From the NCBI RefSeq assembly GCF_014904755.1, contig NZ_JACZFQ010000079.1, positions 47,832 through 111,831 of the forward strand: a stretch of DNA of 64,000 nt, in the 5' to 3' direction. Below are positions 8,214-22,185 of this stretch, in pieces. The notes beneath the pieces were generated by a model, which saw only the letters and a program-made list of their open reading frames with translations, was not told the DNA's origin and ran no database searches. The number at the start of each line of letters is the position of its first letter. The first letter of the stretch is position 1. The stretch comes from Neoluteolibacter marinus. GTDB lineage: Bacteria; Verrucomicrobiota; Verrucomicrobiia; Verrucomicrobiales; Akkermansiaceae. A program made the position numbers and the translations under genes.

Positions 8214-10951
8214 AGCTTGGGCAGCACCTCGGGGTCCGCGGTGACCGTCTCCTCGATCAAGCTGCCGGTGCCACGCACGGTGCGGACCGGTTCCCACTCG
8301 TCGAGGTCGGTGCTACTTTGGATCTCGTAGTCGACGCCGGCCCGGCTGCGCCAGGCGAGGAGCATGGCGGAACCGTCGAAGCTGGACTGGTCGAGATGGA
8401 GCGCCTCGTTGCCGGGGACGCTGAAGTAGAAGCGGTTCGAAACCTCGGTGTAGGAGTCGTTGATGAACAGCGTGACGAAGTAGTCGCCCGGCGGGAGATC
8501 CGGCAGGCTGAAGGTGACGCTGCCCTGGGTGTTGCCGTCGACGTAGAGGTAGGCGGTCAGCACGTCGATACCGGGCGTCTCGCCCTTCTTGAAGATGCCC
8601 ATCCAGTCCTTGGGTGTGCCGGGTCCGTCGGTGAAGTTCACCGTGAAGTCGGCACCCGGTTGGACGGTCGGGGAACTCATCGACACCTGGGTGATCTCGG
8701 TGCCCACCGAGAAGCGTACCCTTCCGGCGATCCCGAAGTACCCGTCGTCCAGGAAGTAGTCGGCGAAGTAGTAGCCCTTCGCGAGACCGCTGAACGGGAT
8801 CAAGCCGCTGTTTGTGCCGGCTCCGCCCGGGGTCCGGGTGCCATTGAGGTAGTACCAGGCACTGGCGTTGGCGGCTCCCGGGGTGGTGCCTTCCTTGTAG
8901 ATGCCGACCCAGTCGTTCGCGCCGCCGGGGGCGTTCGAGAACGAAAGATCTACGGTCTGACCTTCATCATAGCTGGTGCGGTCGGGGGCGAGGACCGGCT
9001 TGTCGCCGACGTAGAAGGCCACCCGCGGGGCGATCTCGGTGTAGCCGTCGTTGGTGAAGAAGGCGGCGAACCATTCGCCCGCCGGGAGGTTGGTGGTGAA
9101 GTGGCGGATGCCGCTGGTCCCGGTGACATACTGCCAGGTGGTCGATGCGACCGGCCCCGGGTTCTGGCCCTTTTTGTAGATGCCGATCCAGTCGGTCGCC
9201 AGTCCCGGGCCGCCCTCGTAGGTGACGGCGATGTCTTCACCGGGCGCGAAAACGCTCTTCTCCAGGCGGATCGCCGGGTCGCCGGTGAAGCTGCTGCCGG
9301 TCACCCCGAATTCGACGACGGGCGACCAATCCGACCAGAGCGTGTTGCTGTCGCGGTGGCGGACGCGGGCAAAGTAGCTGCCGTTCGCAAGCCCGTCGGC
9401 CGCCAGCGTCCTCTGCAGGATGTCGATGCCGGCCCGCGTGTCGACCGGTTCGTAGTCGGGGGCACCGGTGTCCCCGTAGATGTTCTCGAAGTCGCGCAGG
9501 TCATCCACTTTCAGGTCGCTGAACGCGGCATCGGTCGCGACCTGGAACCACGAGCTGTTCAACGACTCGCCGGTGGTGGTGGAGAAGGGGGAACTCTGCA
9601 GGACGAGGGGCAGGGTGGCCGGGCTCGCGAAGACATTCGTCAGGGCCGGGGCATCCGGCGGCGCCTGCCCGAGCTTGCGGCTGAAGCGGTCGATGAGCCG
9701 GCTGTTGTATGACCAGCGGGTGCTGGTCGGGAACTTGACGTTGGCCTCGGCGAAACAGCGGACGTCCATGGTCCGTGCGTCGAGGTCGAACTCGATCAGT
9801 TGCCAGGCCCAGTTGGGAATGGTCTTCTGGACGTCGTCGTAGTCCGACTCGTTCGACTGGCCCCAGTACTGGTCCCAGGCGCTGCCGCCCGAAATGATGT
9901 GGTAGACCGGCCACTCGCGGGTCTGGCCGCGGGCATAGATGTGATGGTGCGCCCCGATGTTCAGGACGTGCTTTTCCGTCTGTGCGAGAACCGGCATGGC
10001 GGTGTTCCTCAGCCAGTTCGAGATGTCGCCGATGTACTGCTCGGCTTGGTAGGGACGGTGGCAGAGGCTGATCATCCAATCGATGCCGGGAGCGGGACCG
10101 GCCGCATTGACGAGGCTCTGCACCCAGGTCGTCTGGGGGGGGCCGGCGTGCTCGCTGGAAGTGTGGACGAAGGCGATGTTGGCGAGCTGGTAGGCATAGT
10201 AGACCTCGGGGTCGGGACTGGTCACCCCGAGGCAGTCGAGGTCGTCGTAGGTGAAGATCGCCTTGTAGTTGGCCAGGCCCGGATCGCTGTAAGTCTCATG
10301 GTTGCCGATCGTCGTCATGATCGGGACGTTCGGGGAGATCCAGCCGTTGAACTTGAAGTGGAGGTGCCGGTAGTGCTCCAGCGTGCCGACATCGACTTGG
10401 TCGCCGGGCATGATGACCAGGTCGACCGCTTCCTCGATCGGCACGCCGTAGAGGTCCTCGACTTTCTTCTTCGCCCGCTCGACCAGCCGCTCGAAGCGGC
10501 GTTGGGCGGGGTCGATGATCTGGTTGTCGCCGAGCACCAGGACGCGGTATTTGCCGGTCGATGTCCCGAGGGGTTTCGGCGTCCGGAATCGGAAGACCTG
10601 GGAACTCACGTGCTCCGTGCGAACCCGGTAGTAATAGTAGGTGTCCGGCTGGAGCCCGGTGAGCCGCGCGGCATGATAGTGGTAGTTGGCACCCAGCGGA
10701 TTCATCCCGCCGCCGGCCGTCTGGTCCAGGTTCCCCGCGGTGAGGCCGTAGTCGACGTGAGTCTGGCTGTCGCTGTCGGTCCACCAGCTGACGCGGATCG
10801 AGTCGGGCCGCGGGGCGTGGAGGTAGGGGCGGAGGCCGGCGGGTGTGCCCTGGAAGTCATAGTCGATCGCTCCCATGGCCCATTTCGGGCGGAAGACGAA
10901 GGCGCCGGCGGCGCCGTAGGCGGAAAGGCGGAGGAACTGGGAGCGATTCAT
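8189..10951 (-). CDS. Purple acid phosphatase-like secreted metallophosphoesterase with three DW-G-IY modules
   Basis: Protein of 920 residues. The N-terminus MNRSQFLRLSAYGAAGAF is an export signal. A fibronectin-like domain (about 40-125, YYYYRVRTE) precedes a calcineurin-like phosphoesterase domain (about 130-420) with GDNQ, MPGDQVD, GNHET, CHRPYQ and GAHHH motifs, as in purple acid phosphatases. A second fibronectin-like region spans about 440-550. Three tandem modules follow, centred on ATDWIGIYKKG (about 585), NDWVGIYKEG (about 682) and KDWMGIFKKG (about 784). A C-terminal module (about 855-920, YEIQSSTDLDEW) also ends neighbouring proteins. It is last of three genes sharing the DW-G-IY module and probably hydrolyses extracellular phosphoesters, which is inference from the fold. 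Confidence 0.85.
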   Translation of the reverse strand: MNRSQFLRLSAYGAAGAFVFRPKWAMGAIDYDFQGTPAGLRPYLHAPRPDSIRVSWWTDSDSQTHVDYGLTAGNLDQTAGGGMNPLGANYHYHAARLTGLQPDTYYYYRVRTEHVSSQVFRFRTPKPLGTSTGKYRVLVLGDNQIIDPAQRRFERLVERAKKKVEDLYGVPIEEAVDLVIMPGDQVDVGTLEHYRHLHFKFNGWISPNVPIMTTIGNHETYSDPGLANYKAIFTYDDLDCLGVTSPDPEVYYAYQLANIAFVHTSSEHAGPPQTTWVQSLVNAAGPAPGIDWMISLCHRPYQAEQYIGDISNWLRNTAMPVLAQTEKHVLNIGAHHHIYARGQTREWPVYHIISGGSAWDQYWGQSNESDYDDVQKTIPNWAWQLIEFDLDARTMDVRCFAEANVKFPTSTRWSYNSRLIDRFSRKLGQAPPDAPALTNVFASPATLPLVLQSSPFSTTTGESLNSSWFQVATDAAFSDLKVDDLRDFENIYGDTGAPDYEPVDTRAGIDILQRTLAADGLANGSYFARVRHRDSNTLWSDWSPVVEFGVTGSSFTGDPAIRLEKSVFAPGEDIAVTYEGGPGLATDWIGIYKKGQNPGPVASTTWQYVTGTSGIRHFTTNLPAGEWFAAFFTNDGYTEIAPRVAFYVGDKPVLAPDRTSYDEGQTVDLSFSNAPGGANDWVGIYKEGTTPGAANASAWYYLNGTRTPGGAGTNSGLIPFSGLAKGYYFADYFLDDGYFGIAGRVRFSVGTEITQVSMSSPTVQPGADFTVNFTDGPGTPKDWMGIFKKGETPGIDVLTAYLYVDGNTQGSVTFSLPDLPPGDYFVTLFINDSYTEVSNRFYFSVPGNEALHLDQSSFDGSAMLLAWRSRAGVDYEIQSSTDLDEWEPVRTVRGTGSLIEETVTADPEVLPKLYFRLSTP

Positions 10952-10977
10952 GGAAATGCCTGCGGAGCGGCGGATGG

Positions 10978-12150
10978 TCAGGGAGCAGAGGGGAATTCGA
11001 AGATCTTGTAGAAGCGGCGGGCGGGAGCCGGGACTGTCAGGACCTCGGTGAAACCGGTGGTGCCTTCGCCATCCGATGGCAGGGCGTAGGCGATGTTCTC
11101 CCAATCGACCTGGGGGTCGCCCTCGAGATCCGCGGAGGCATAGATGTCGTATTCGTGGCCGGCCTTCGACTGCCACACGAGGGTCACGGTGTCGCCGGAC
11201 CTGACGACGGATTCGACGGGAATGATCTCCTCCGGGGGCTCGACCACGGTGAAGGGGATGGGTCCACGGTCGATCTCATAGCCGTCGTTGAGGAGCAGGA
11301 GGGCGTAGTAGTTGCCCGCCGGGAGATTGAATTCCAGCGACCCGTCGACCGGGCCCGCGGCCGCCGTTTGGGAGCCGTTCAGGTAGTTCCAGGAAAAGGA
11401 ATTCTGGAGTCCCGGGGTGGTGCCGGCGGTGTAGATGCCCACCCAGTCGGTGGCGCCGCCGGCGGCGCCGGTCCAGCTCACGGTGACGGTTTCGCCCACG
11501 GTGAAGGTGGTCTTGTCGAGCGAGAAGGCGGCAGTGCTTTCCGCCGCCACCATCACCAGGGTCGTCGCGGAGTCCTCGCCGCCATTGACCTCGAGGGTGT
11601 AGGTCGTGTTGCCCGACGGGTTCACCGCGATCGACGACTGGCCGAGCACGTCGAGCGGCGGGTTGGTCCCGTCGTCGAGTGTCAGGGTCGTGACCTGGTC
11701 CCCGTTCTTGATCGTCCACGACAGGTCGACCGGTGAGCCGGTGGTGAGGTTGCTTGCCGCGGCGAACAAGGTGATGGAGGGGGCGGGATCGATCACCGAA
11801 AAATCGACAGGTGTGGCGCCGGCCTTCGGCGTGTAGCTGTCGTTGCCGAGCATCCACGCTGTCCACTCGCCGACGCCGACGGTGAAGGGCGCGCTGCCCG
11901 AATCCACGACGGAACCGGCGGTTTTGCTGCCGCTGACGTAGACCCAGGCGGTTGCCACGGGGTTGCCGTCGGGGATTTCACCCTTCGGGTAGATGCCGAG
12001 CCAGTCGGTGGCCGCGGTGGCTCCGGTCCAGGAAACGGTGATGGTTTCCCCCGGGGCGTAGTCCGGCTTGTCGACGTTGACGGTGGCCTGGGCGGCGAGC
12101 GGAGCCGTGATGGCCAGGCAGGCGGAGAAGATGGCGATGATCGTTTTCAT
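10978..12150 (-). CDS. Secreted protein with two DW-G-IY modules and an Ig-like domain
   Basis: Protein of 390 residues with signal peptide MKTIIAIFSACLAITAPLAA. It has a DW-G-IY module (about 25-120, TDWLGIYPKGE), an Ig-like segment (about 125-210, SPVDLSWTIKNG), a second module (about 213-305, TDWVGIYTAG) and the C-terminal module shared with its neighbours (about 315-390, HEYDIYASADLEG). No catalytic motif is visible, so binding or a surface-structural role is the likeliest reading. It lies 26 bases upstream of the phosphatase-like gene and 20 bases downstream of the PEP-CTERM gene, on the same strand. An upstream extension of the frame overlaps that PEP-CTERM gene and was discarded. Confidence 0.8.
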   Translation of the reverse strand: MKTIIAIFSACLAITAPLAAQATVNVDKPDYAPGETITVSWTGATAATDWLGIYPKGEIPDGNPVATAWVYVSGSKTAGSVVDSGSAPFTVGVGEWTAWMLGNDSYTPKAGATPVDFSVIDPAPSITLFAAASNLTTGSPVDLSWTIKNGDQVTTLTLDDGTNPPLDVLGQSSIAVNPSGNTTYTLEVNGGEDSATTLVMVAAESTAAFSLDKTTFTVGETVTVSWTGAAGGATDWVGIYTAGTTPGLQNSFSWNYLNGSQTAAAGPVDGSLEFNLPAGNYYALLLLNDGYEIDRGPIPFTVVEPPEEIIPVESVVRSGDTVTLVWQSKAGHEYDIYASADLEGDPQVDWENIAYALPSDGEGTTGFTEVLTVPAPARRFYKIFEFPSAP

Positions 12151-12170
12151 GGCGGTCGCGGGTGGGTCGT

Positions 12171-12914
12171 TCAGCGGTTGCGGCGGAAGCTCACCAGCCC
12201 GAGCCCGAGGAGGCCGAGGGCGGCCAGCGATGGCTCGGGGACGACGGCGAACGAGGTTTGGGAGATCGGGGTGTAGCCGTCGTTCGCCAGCAGGTAGGCG
12301 TCGTACTGGCCCGGGGCGAGCGCGGCGAAGTCGAGGTTGCCGCCGGTGCCGGTGGTGTACTGATAGACGACCGACGGCTCGCTGCCGGGAAGCTCTCCGG
12401 CTTGATAGATCCCGATCCAGTCGGTGCTGACCCACCCGGCGTTGCCGGCCCAGGCCAGATTGATGGTTTCGCCGATCTGGTATTCGGATTTGCCGGGAAC
12501 CAGGGAAATGCCGGCGGCGGGAGTGACGGTGAAGTTCCAGCCGCCCGCGGTGCCGGCGACGGCGCCGTAGGTGTCGTTGGCCAGGAAATGGACGGTCCAG
12601 TTGCCGAGGTAGGCGTTGTTGAGGGTGAATCCTCCGCCGCGGGAGAAGGACCCGACATCAAGGGAGCCGGAACTTTGGGTGCCGTCGACATAGTCCCAGG
12701 CGGTGGCGGGCGGATTGCCGTCGGGGACCTCGCCCTGCGGGTAGAGGCCGAACCAGTCGGTGGCCGATCCGCCGGTGTGATTGCTGAAGCTTGCGGTGAT
12801 GGCCGCGCCGCTGCCGGCTTCGAAGCTGGTGCCGTTGAGGCTGAGCGTGGCGGCCTGGCTGGTGGCAGCCGCCAGGACGAGGCCGCCGAGGAGGAGTCGA
12901 GGGATGGTGTTCAT
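12171..12914 (-). CDS. PEP-CTERM-anchored secreted protein with two DW-G-IY modules
   Basis: Protein of 247 residues: signal peptide MNTIPRLLLGGLVLAAATSQA, a first module around 25-120 (TDWFGLYPQGE), a second around 130-220 (TDWIGIYQAGE), and a classic PEP-CTERM sorting tail (VPEPSLAALGLLGLGL, then FRRNR). PEP-CTERM tails are processed by exosortase in exopolysaccharide-producing bacteria, so the protein should be sorted to the cell surface or matrix. It is first of three co-oriented genes carrying the same module. The ATG at 12914 gives the signal peptide; longer starts do not. Confidence 0.85.
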   Translation of the reverse strand: MNTIPRLLLGGLVLAAATSQAATLSLNGTSFEAGSGAAITASFSNHTGGSATDWFGLYPQGEVPDGNPPATAWDYVDGTQSSGSLDVGSFSRGGGFTLNNAYLGNWTVHFLANDTYGAVAGTAGGWNFTVTPAAGISLVPGKSEYQIGETINLAWAGNAGWVSTDWIGIYQAGELPGSEPSVVYQYTTGTGGNLDFAALAPGQYDAYLLANDGYTPISQTSFAVVPEPSLAALGLLGLGLVSFRRNR

Positions 12915-13072
12915 GGGTTCGGTGAGATCGATGAGGCATCGTGAAGGTGTGCCGTCGCGTCTTCCCCGGGCTAATGGCATTTTCGCCGGACCGCGGGGCA
13001 AGATTGCCGATTTGGCTGACAGACGGCCGCGTCGCGTTCTTAGTGGAGCGGTGGGCGCGATGCCGGCCGTGC

Positions 13073-14992
13073 ATGGCCGTGCCCGCTCCGCAAACCGTCG
13101 TGAAATCCCGCAAAGTCATTGGTGTCAGGTATCCCGCATGGTCGTCGTTCGGTGCGGCCACGATGCGGGGCGTGGTCGATTTCATGCGCGCGAACGAGCT
13201 CTGGCGGCTGGTCACCGAGAACGACTCCTACGGCGAGATGGAGGCGGTCAAAATCGACGGCGATTGGCACGGTGACGGCGTGATCCTGTTCCGGGCGACG
13301 GAGGATGAACTGCGGGCTTTCCGCAAGCGGGGGACGGCGGTGGTCTTGACCAGCACCGAGGGGCCCGACCTCGGCTACCCGCGGGTGATTCCCGACAACC
13401 GCATGATCGGCGGCATCGCGGCGCGTCATCTGGTCGAGAGGAGCTTGCCGGACTTCGCCTTTCTCGCCCGCGGGGAAACGTTCTACCGCGAGGCCCGCTT
13501 CGCTTCCGGGCTGCGGGTCTACGCCCGCGAACGGCTGCGGGGCTTCCGGGCGGAGCTCAACCGCTACGCGATCGAACCGCGGGTCCACTACCTCAAAGGC
13601 CGGCCGCTGTGGGAAGACCACACCTGGCGCGAGGTCCAGACGGAGGTCGCCGCCTTCCTCGGGTCCCTGCCGGAACCCTGCGGGCTCTTCGCCGTGGACG
13701 ACGCACTGGCGGCGGTGGTGCTGCGGGCGGCGGACATGCTGGGCAGGAAAGTTCCCGATCAACTGGCGGTGATCGGCTACGGCGACGACCAGGACTACTG
13801 CTACTCCACCTTTCCGGCGCTGAGCAGCATCGGCCATCCGGCGCGGGAGATCGGCTTCAAGGCGGCGGAACTGCTGAAACTGCAGATGGATGGCGGCGAC
13901 GCGGGCGGGGAGTCGCGTCTGGTCGAGCCCGGCGGCGCCGTGGCCCGGGAATCGAGCGATGTCTTGGCGATCCGCGATCCCGAGGTCCGGGAGCTCGTGA
14001 CCTGGATCCGCCGGACCGCGCCGCACGATCCGATCCGGGTGTCGGAACTCGCCGAGCGCAGCTCCCTGTCGCTGACCACGATCAAGGAGCGCTTTGCGCG
14101 GGCCCTGGGGCACAGCCCGAAGCAGGAGATCAAGCTGGCCAGGCTCGCCCATCTGGTCAGGCTGTTGGAGAATCCAGCGCTCACCCTCGCTGACATCGCC
14201 GAGCAAATGAAATTCGCGTCCGCCCACGAGTTGAGCCGATTTTTCACCGGGGCCACCGGCAGCCGGCCGACCGAATTCAGGAACCGCCCGGAGGGCCGGG
14301 AAGACGGCCTGCTCCCGCAGCCGGGCCAGGGGGCGGTCATCTTCGACATGGACGGGACGCTCTTCGACAGCGAGTCGCTCTATTGCACGGCGTTCCAGGC
14401 GGCCTACCGGGAGCAAGGCGGTGAGCTACGGCGCGAGCAGTATTTCGAGGAACACGCCGGGACCACCAACGATGCCATCGAGCAGCGCCTGGCGGCGCGG
14501 GCACCCGCCGGGTTCGATGTCATGACCTTCAACCGCCGGTGGCGCGAGCACCTGGACGAACTGGTCGCGGCCGAGGGGGCCCTGGTGCCGTTCCCCGGCG
14601 TCGCCGAGCTGTTGGGCCGGCTCGCGGACTCCGGGATCCCGCTGGCGCTGGCCAGCTCGAGCGAGGTCGCGGACATCGACCGCTTTCTCGCGGCGGCGGG
14701 CCTGGCGGGCTATTTCCACCATCGGGCGGGCGGGGACGAGGTGTCGCGCGGCAAGCCGGATCCGGAAGTGTTCCTGCTGGCGGCGCGGCGTGCCGGCGCC
14801 GATCCCGCGCGCTGCGTGGCGATCGAGGATTCCCGGGCGGGGGTGACGGCGGCCCATCGTGCCGGCATGCGGGTGATCCACGTCCACCGCGGCTTTCCCG
14901 TGGACGACGCCGTCGCGGGCCTGGTGTCGCGGTCGGTGGGCGAGTTCCGCGAGCTGCGGCTGGACGACCTGACGGCCTTGCTGGGGCCATGA
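13073..14992 (+). CDS. XylR-like sensor/AraC regulator fused to a beta-phosphoglucomutase-like HAD domain
   Basis: Single 639-residue frame with two normally separate proteins. Residues about 10-300 are a LacI-type sugar sensor (GIAARHLVERSLPDFAFL, AVIGYGDDQDYCYSTFP). About 308-405 is an AraC helix-turn-helix pair (VSELAERSSLSLTTIKERF, LADIAEQMKFASAHELSRFF). This is the XylR arrangement. About 420-639 is a HAD hydrolase of the beta-phosphoglucomutase type (FDMDGTLFDSESLYC, LALASSSEVAD, GKPDPEVFLLAARRAGADP, AIEDSRAGV). The linker is short and has no stop. ATG 13073 is the best start; a GTG at 12941 is possible. It is divergent from the module gene cluster. Sugar-responsive control plus sugar-phosphate metabolism is inferred. 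Confidence 0.88.
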   Translation: MAVPAPQTVVKSRKVIGVRYPAWSSFGAATMRGVVDFMRANELWRLVTENDSYGEMEAVKIDGDWHGDGVILFRATEDELRAFRKRGTAVVLTSTEGPDLGYPRVIPDNRMIGGIAARHLVERSLPDFAFLARGETFYREARFASGLRVYARERLRGFRAELNRYAIEPRVHYLKGRPLWEDHTWREVQTEVAAFLGSLPEPCGLFAVDDALAAVVLRAADMLGRKVPDQLAVIGYGDDQDYCYSTFPALSSIGHPAREIGFKAAELLKLQMDGGDAGGESRLVEPGGAVARESSDVLAIRDPEVRELVTWIRRTAPHDPIRVSELAERSSLSLTTIKERFARALGHSPKQEIKLARLAHLVRLLENPALTLADIAEQMKFASAHELSRFFTGATGSRPTEFRNRPEGREDGLLPQPGQGAVIFDMDGTLFDSESLYCTAFQAAYREQGGELRREQYFEEHAGTTNDAIEQRLAARAPAGFDVMTFNRRWREHLDELVAAEGALVPFPGVAELLGRLADSGIPLALASSSEVADIDRFLAAAGLAGYFHHRAGGDEVSRGKPDPEVFLLAARRAGADPARCVAIEDSRAGVTAAHRAGMRVIHVHRGFPVDDAVAGLVSRSVGEFRELRLDDLTALLGP

Positions 14993-15022
14993 AAAAAGCC
15001 GGACGGTTTCCCGTCCGGCTTT
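14992..15022. terminator. Bidirectional hairpin terminator
   Basis: Perfect 9-base stem GCCGGACGG (14998-15006) / CCGTCCGGC (15011-15019) with loop TTTC, flanked by A6 on the left and T3 on the right. Read on the minus strand the stem is followed by T6, so it is a strong intrinsic terminator for groEL. On the plus strand it closes the regulator-HAD fusion gene, whose stop it abuts. Confidence 0.85.
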
Positions 15023-15070
15023 GGTAGAGGCATTCGGGGGTGACGGCACGGAAGCCGCCACCCGGGAGCA

Positions 15071-16747
<1,677 letters not shown>

Positions 16748-16755
16748 TCAGGGGT

Positions 16756-17046
16756 TCAGGCAACGATGCCGAGGATGTCGGACTCGGAAATGATGAGCAC
16801 TTCCTGGCCGTCGACCTTCACTTCGGTGCCGCCGTACTTGGAGATGAGGACCTTGTCGCCCACCTTGACGGTGAACTCGATGGTCTTGCCATCCTCGTCC
16901 TTGCCGCCGGTGCCGAGGCTGAGGACTTCGGCTTCCTGGGGCTTTTCCTTCGCGGTGTCGGGAAGAACGATGCCGCCGGCGCTGATTGCTTCAGCGTCGA
17001 GACGCTTCACGAGCACGCGTTGACCGAGTGGTTTGATGGTAGCCAT
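16756..17046 (-). CDS. groS: Co-chaperonin GroES (Hsp10)
   Basis: 96-residue lid of the GroEL chamber. It starts [17 protein letters not shown], contains the mobile-loop region [20 protein letters not shown] and ends in the typical [13 protein letters not shown]. The ATG at 17046 matches the usual family start; the open frame extends upstream without meaning. It is followed by groEL and preceded by dnaK 125 bases upstream on the same strand, with a stem-loop between. Confidence 0.97.
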   Translation of the reverse strand: MATIKPLGQRVLVKRLDAEAISAGGIVLPDTAKEKPQEAEVLSLGTGGKDEDGKTIEFTVKVGDKVLISKYGGTEVKVDGQEVLIISESDILGIVA

Positions 17047-17130
17047 GTGGTTTGTTGTATTGGTTGCGTTGGTTGGTTGAGATGCCGCCCCGCCGGAGCG
17101 GAGCGGAAAGGGTTGTGGGGCCGCCGGAAA

Positions 17131-17153
17131 GGGCGCCCGGGTGGCGGGCGCCC
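17131..17153 (-). terminator. GC-rich stem-loop between dnaK and groES
   Basis: Perfect 9-base stem GGGCGCCCG (17131-17139) / CGGGCGCCC (17145-17153) with a 5-base loop. On the minus strand it follows dnaK by about 18 bases and is trailed by only T3, so it is a weak or partial terminator. It may set the ratio of dnaK to groESL transcript or protect the dnaK 3' end. Confidence 0.6.
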
Positions 17154-17171
17154 TTGATGACGGGGAGAGGC

Positions 17172-21186
<4,015 letters not shown>

Positions 21187-21203
21187 GATGGTGTTTCCAA
21201 GTG

Positions 21204-21230
21204 CTTACGTTCGGAATCGGAACAGGTAAC
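21204..21230 (-). promoter_or_regulatory. GTWACC-N15-CGTAAG promoter-like motif before fecR (copy 4)
   Basis: On the minus strand GTTACC (21230-21225), 15 bases, then CGTAAG (21209-21204), lying between the sigma gene stop and the FecR gene start. It shares both boxes and the exact spacer length with three plus-strand copies at 21888, 22097 and 22896. The expected start of transcription would be about 10 bases before the FecR start codon. Confidence 0.55.
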
Positions 21231-21236
21231 GTTCCT

Positions 21237-21800
21237 TTAGTTCAGTTCGTCGGCGTCGGTTCCGGCGATCTTCTTCAGGATGCAGGTCTTCAGTTGATTG
21301 CGGATCCTGAACAACTTCTGTTTCAGGGCGCCCTCGGAGGTCTTCCATTGGGCTGCGATCTTTTCGAGTGGGGTCCGGGTCCTATACCTCAGGTCGAGGA
21401 GAGAGGCGCTCTCCTCCGGAAGCAACTTGCGGCAATGGGAGAGGGCGTTCAGCCAACTATCGACCTTGTCCGCCTCTCCTTCCGCCCCGTCGGCCAGGTA
21501 CTGGAGCAAGTCGTCGGCCGGCACGGCCTTCCGGGCCTGGTAGCGGCGCAAGTACGCCAGGCACTCGAACCGGGCGATGGAAAAGCTCCAGGACTTGAAG
21601 TCGGTTCCTGGGGTGAAACTGCCCCTCTTGCGGATGATGATGGCGTTGACATCTTGCAAGACGTCGCGGGCATCGTCCGGATTGAAAACCATGGAACGGA
21701 TGAAGTAGTAGATCCGTGGCTGGTGTTCGACGAGCGCCGTCTCGAAATCAGTCCCGGGCGGGTGATTCGATGCCGATGACGGTGGAACGGTGCCGCTCAT
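21237..21800 (-). CDS. ECF sigma factor, Rhodopirellula/Verrucomicrobium family
   Basis: 187-residue extracytoplasmic-function sigma factor. Region 2 (about 20-85) reads HQPRIYYFIRSMVFNPDDA and FKSWSFSIARFECLAYLRRY. Region 4 (about 120-180) carries the promoter -35-binding helix-turn-helix in TPLEKIAAQWKTSEGALKQK. This group (TIGR02989 type) is a marker of the PVC bacteria and is normally followed by a FecR/LamG gene, as here with a gap of 50 bases. The ATG at 21800 removes an implausible upstream extension through the intergenic repeats. Four copies of one promoter-like motif around it suggest its own target sites. Confidence 0.92.
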   Translation of the reverse strand: MSGTVPPSSASNHPPGTDFETALVEHQPRIYYFIRSMVFNPDDARDVLQDVNAIIIRKRGSFTPGTDFKSWSFSIARFECLAYLRRYQARKAVPADDLLQYLADGAEGEADKVDSWLNALSHCRKLLPEESASLLDLRYRTRTPLEKIAAQWKTSEGALKQKLFRIRNQLKTCILKKIAGTDADELN

Positions 21801-21887
21801 GCGCCGCGATGGGACACGGGTTTGCGAGGGGATTTCAATAGCAGGTTGTGCATGCACACTTTTGCCGGGATTTCGGAAAAAAGGACC

Positions 21888-21914
21888 GTAACCGGATCCA
21901 GGCGGAAACGTAAG
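21888..21914 (+). promoter_or_regulatory. GTWACC-N15-CGTAAG promoter-like motif (copy 1)
   Basis: GTAACC at 21888-21893, 15 bases, CGTAAG at 21909-21914. An A-rich tract directly upstream (GGAAAAAAGGACC) matches the tract before copy 2, as expected of an upstream promoter element. It lies in the 385-base space between the divergent sigma and response-regulator genes, pointing at the latter. Confidence 0.55.
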
Positions 21915-22096
21915 CCTGCATTGAAGGGGTTCGGATCCAGGTGCTGCGCCGGCTCCGGGATCACAGGATTTCCAGATTTCCCTCGGAGTTGCAATGGGGT
22001 GGGCCGCCGCGGGAGCTTGGGTTTTCCTGCGGCGGCTGATCGCGCACCGGCACTTGATTGAGCCGGATCCCGCTGCGGATTCAGGGAAAAAGGACC

Positions 22097-22123
22097 GTAA
22101 CCTGGTAGGGCCGACGACGTAAG
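22097..22123 (+). promoter_or_regulatory. GTWACC-N15-CGTAAG promoter-like motif (copy 2)
   Basis: GTAACC at 22097-22102, 15 bases, CGTAAG at 22118-22123, preceded by GGGAAAAAGGACC almost identical to copy 1. Transcription would start near 22130, about 55 bases before the response-regulator start codon. Confidence 0.6.
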
Positions 22124-22185
22124 GCTTGTGAATTCCGGCCCGGGAGTCCCGGGTGCCACGATGGCGAGAGAATGAAGATGAAGGG

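Noticed and set aside
17047..17130. Search for a CIRCE heat-shock element upstream of groES
   Set aside because: No TTAGCACTC-type inverted repeat found here or before dnaK.
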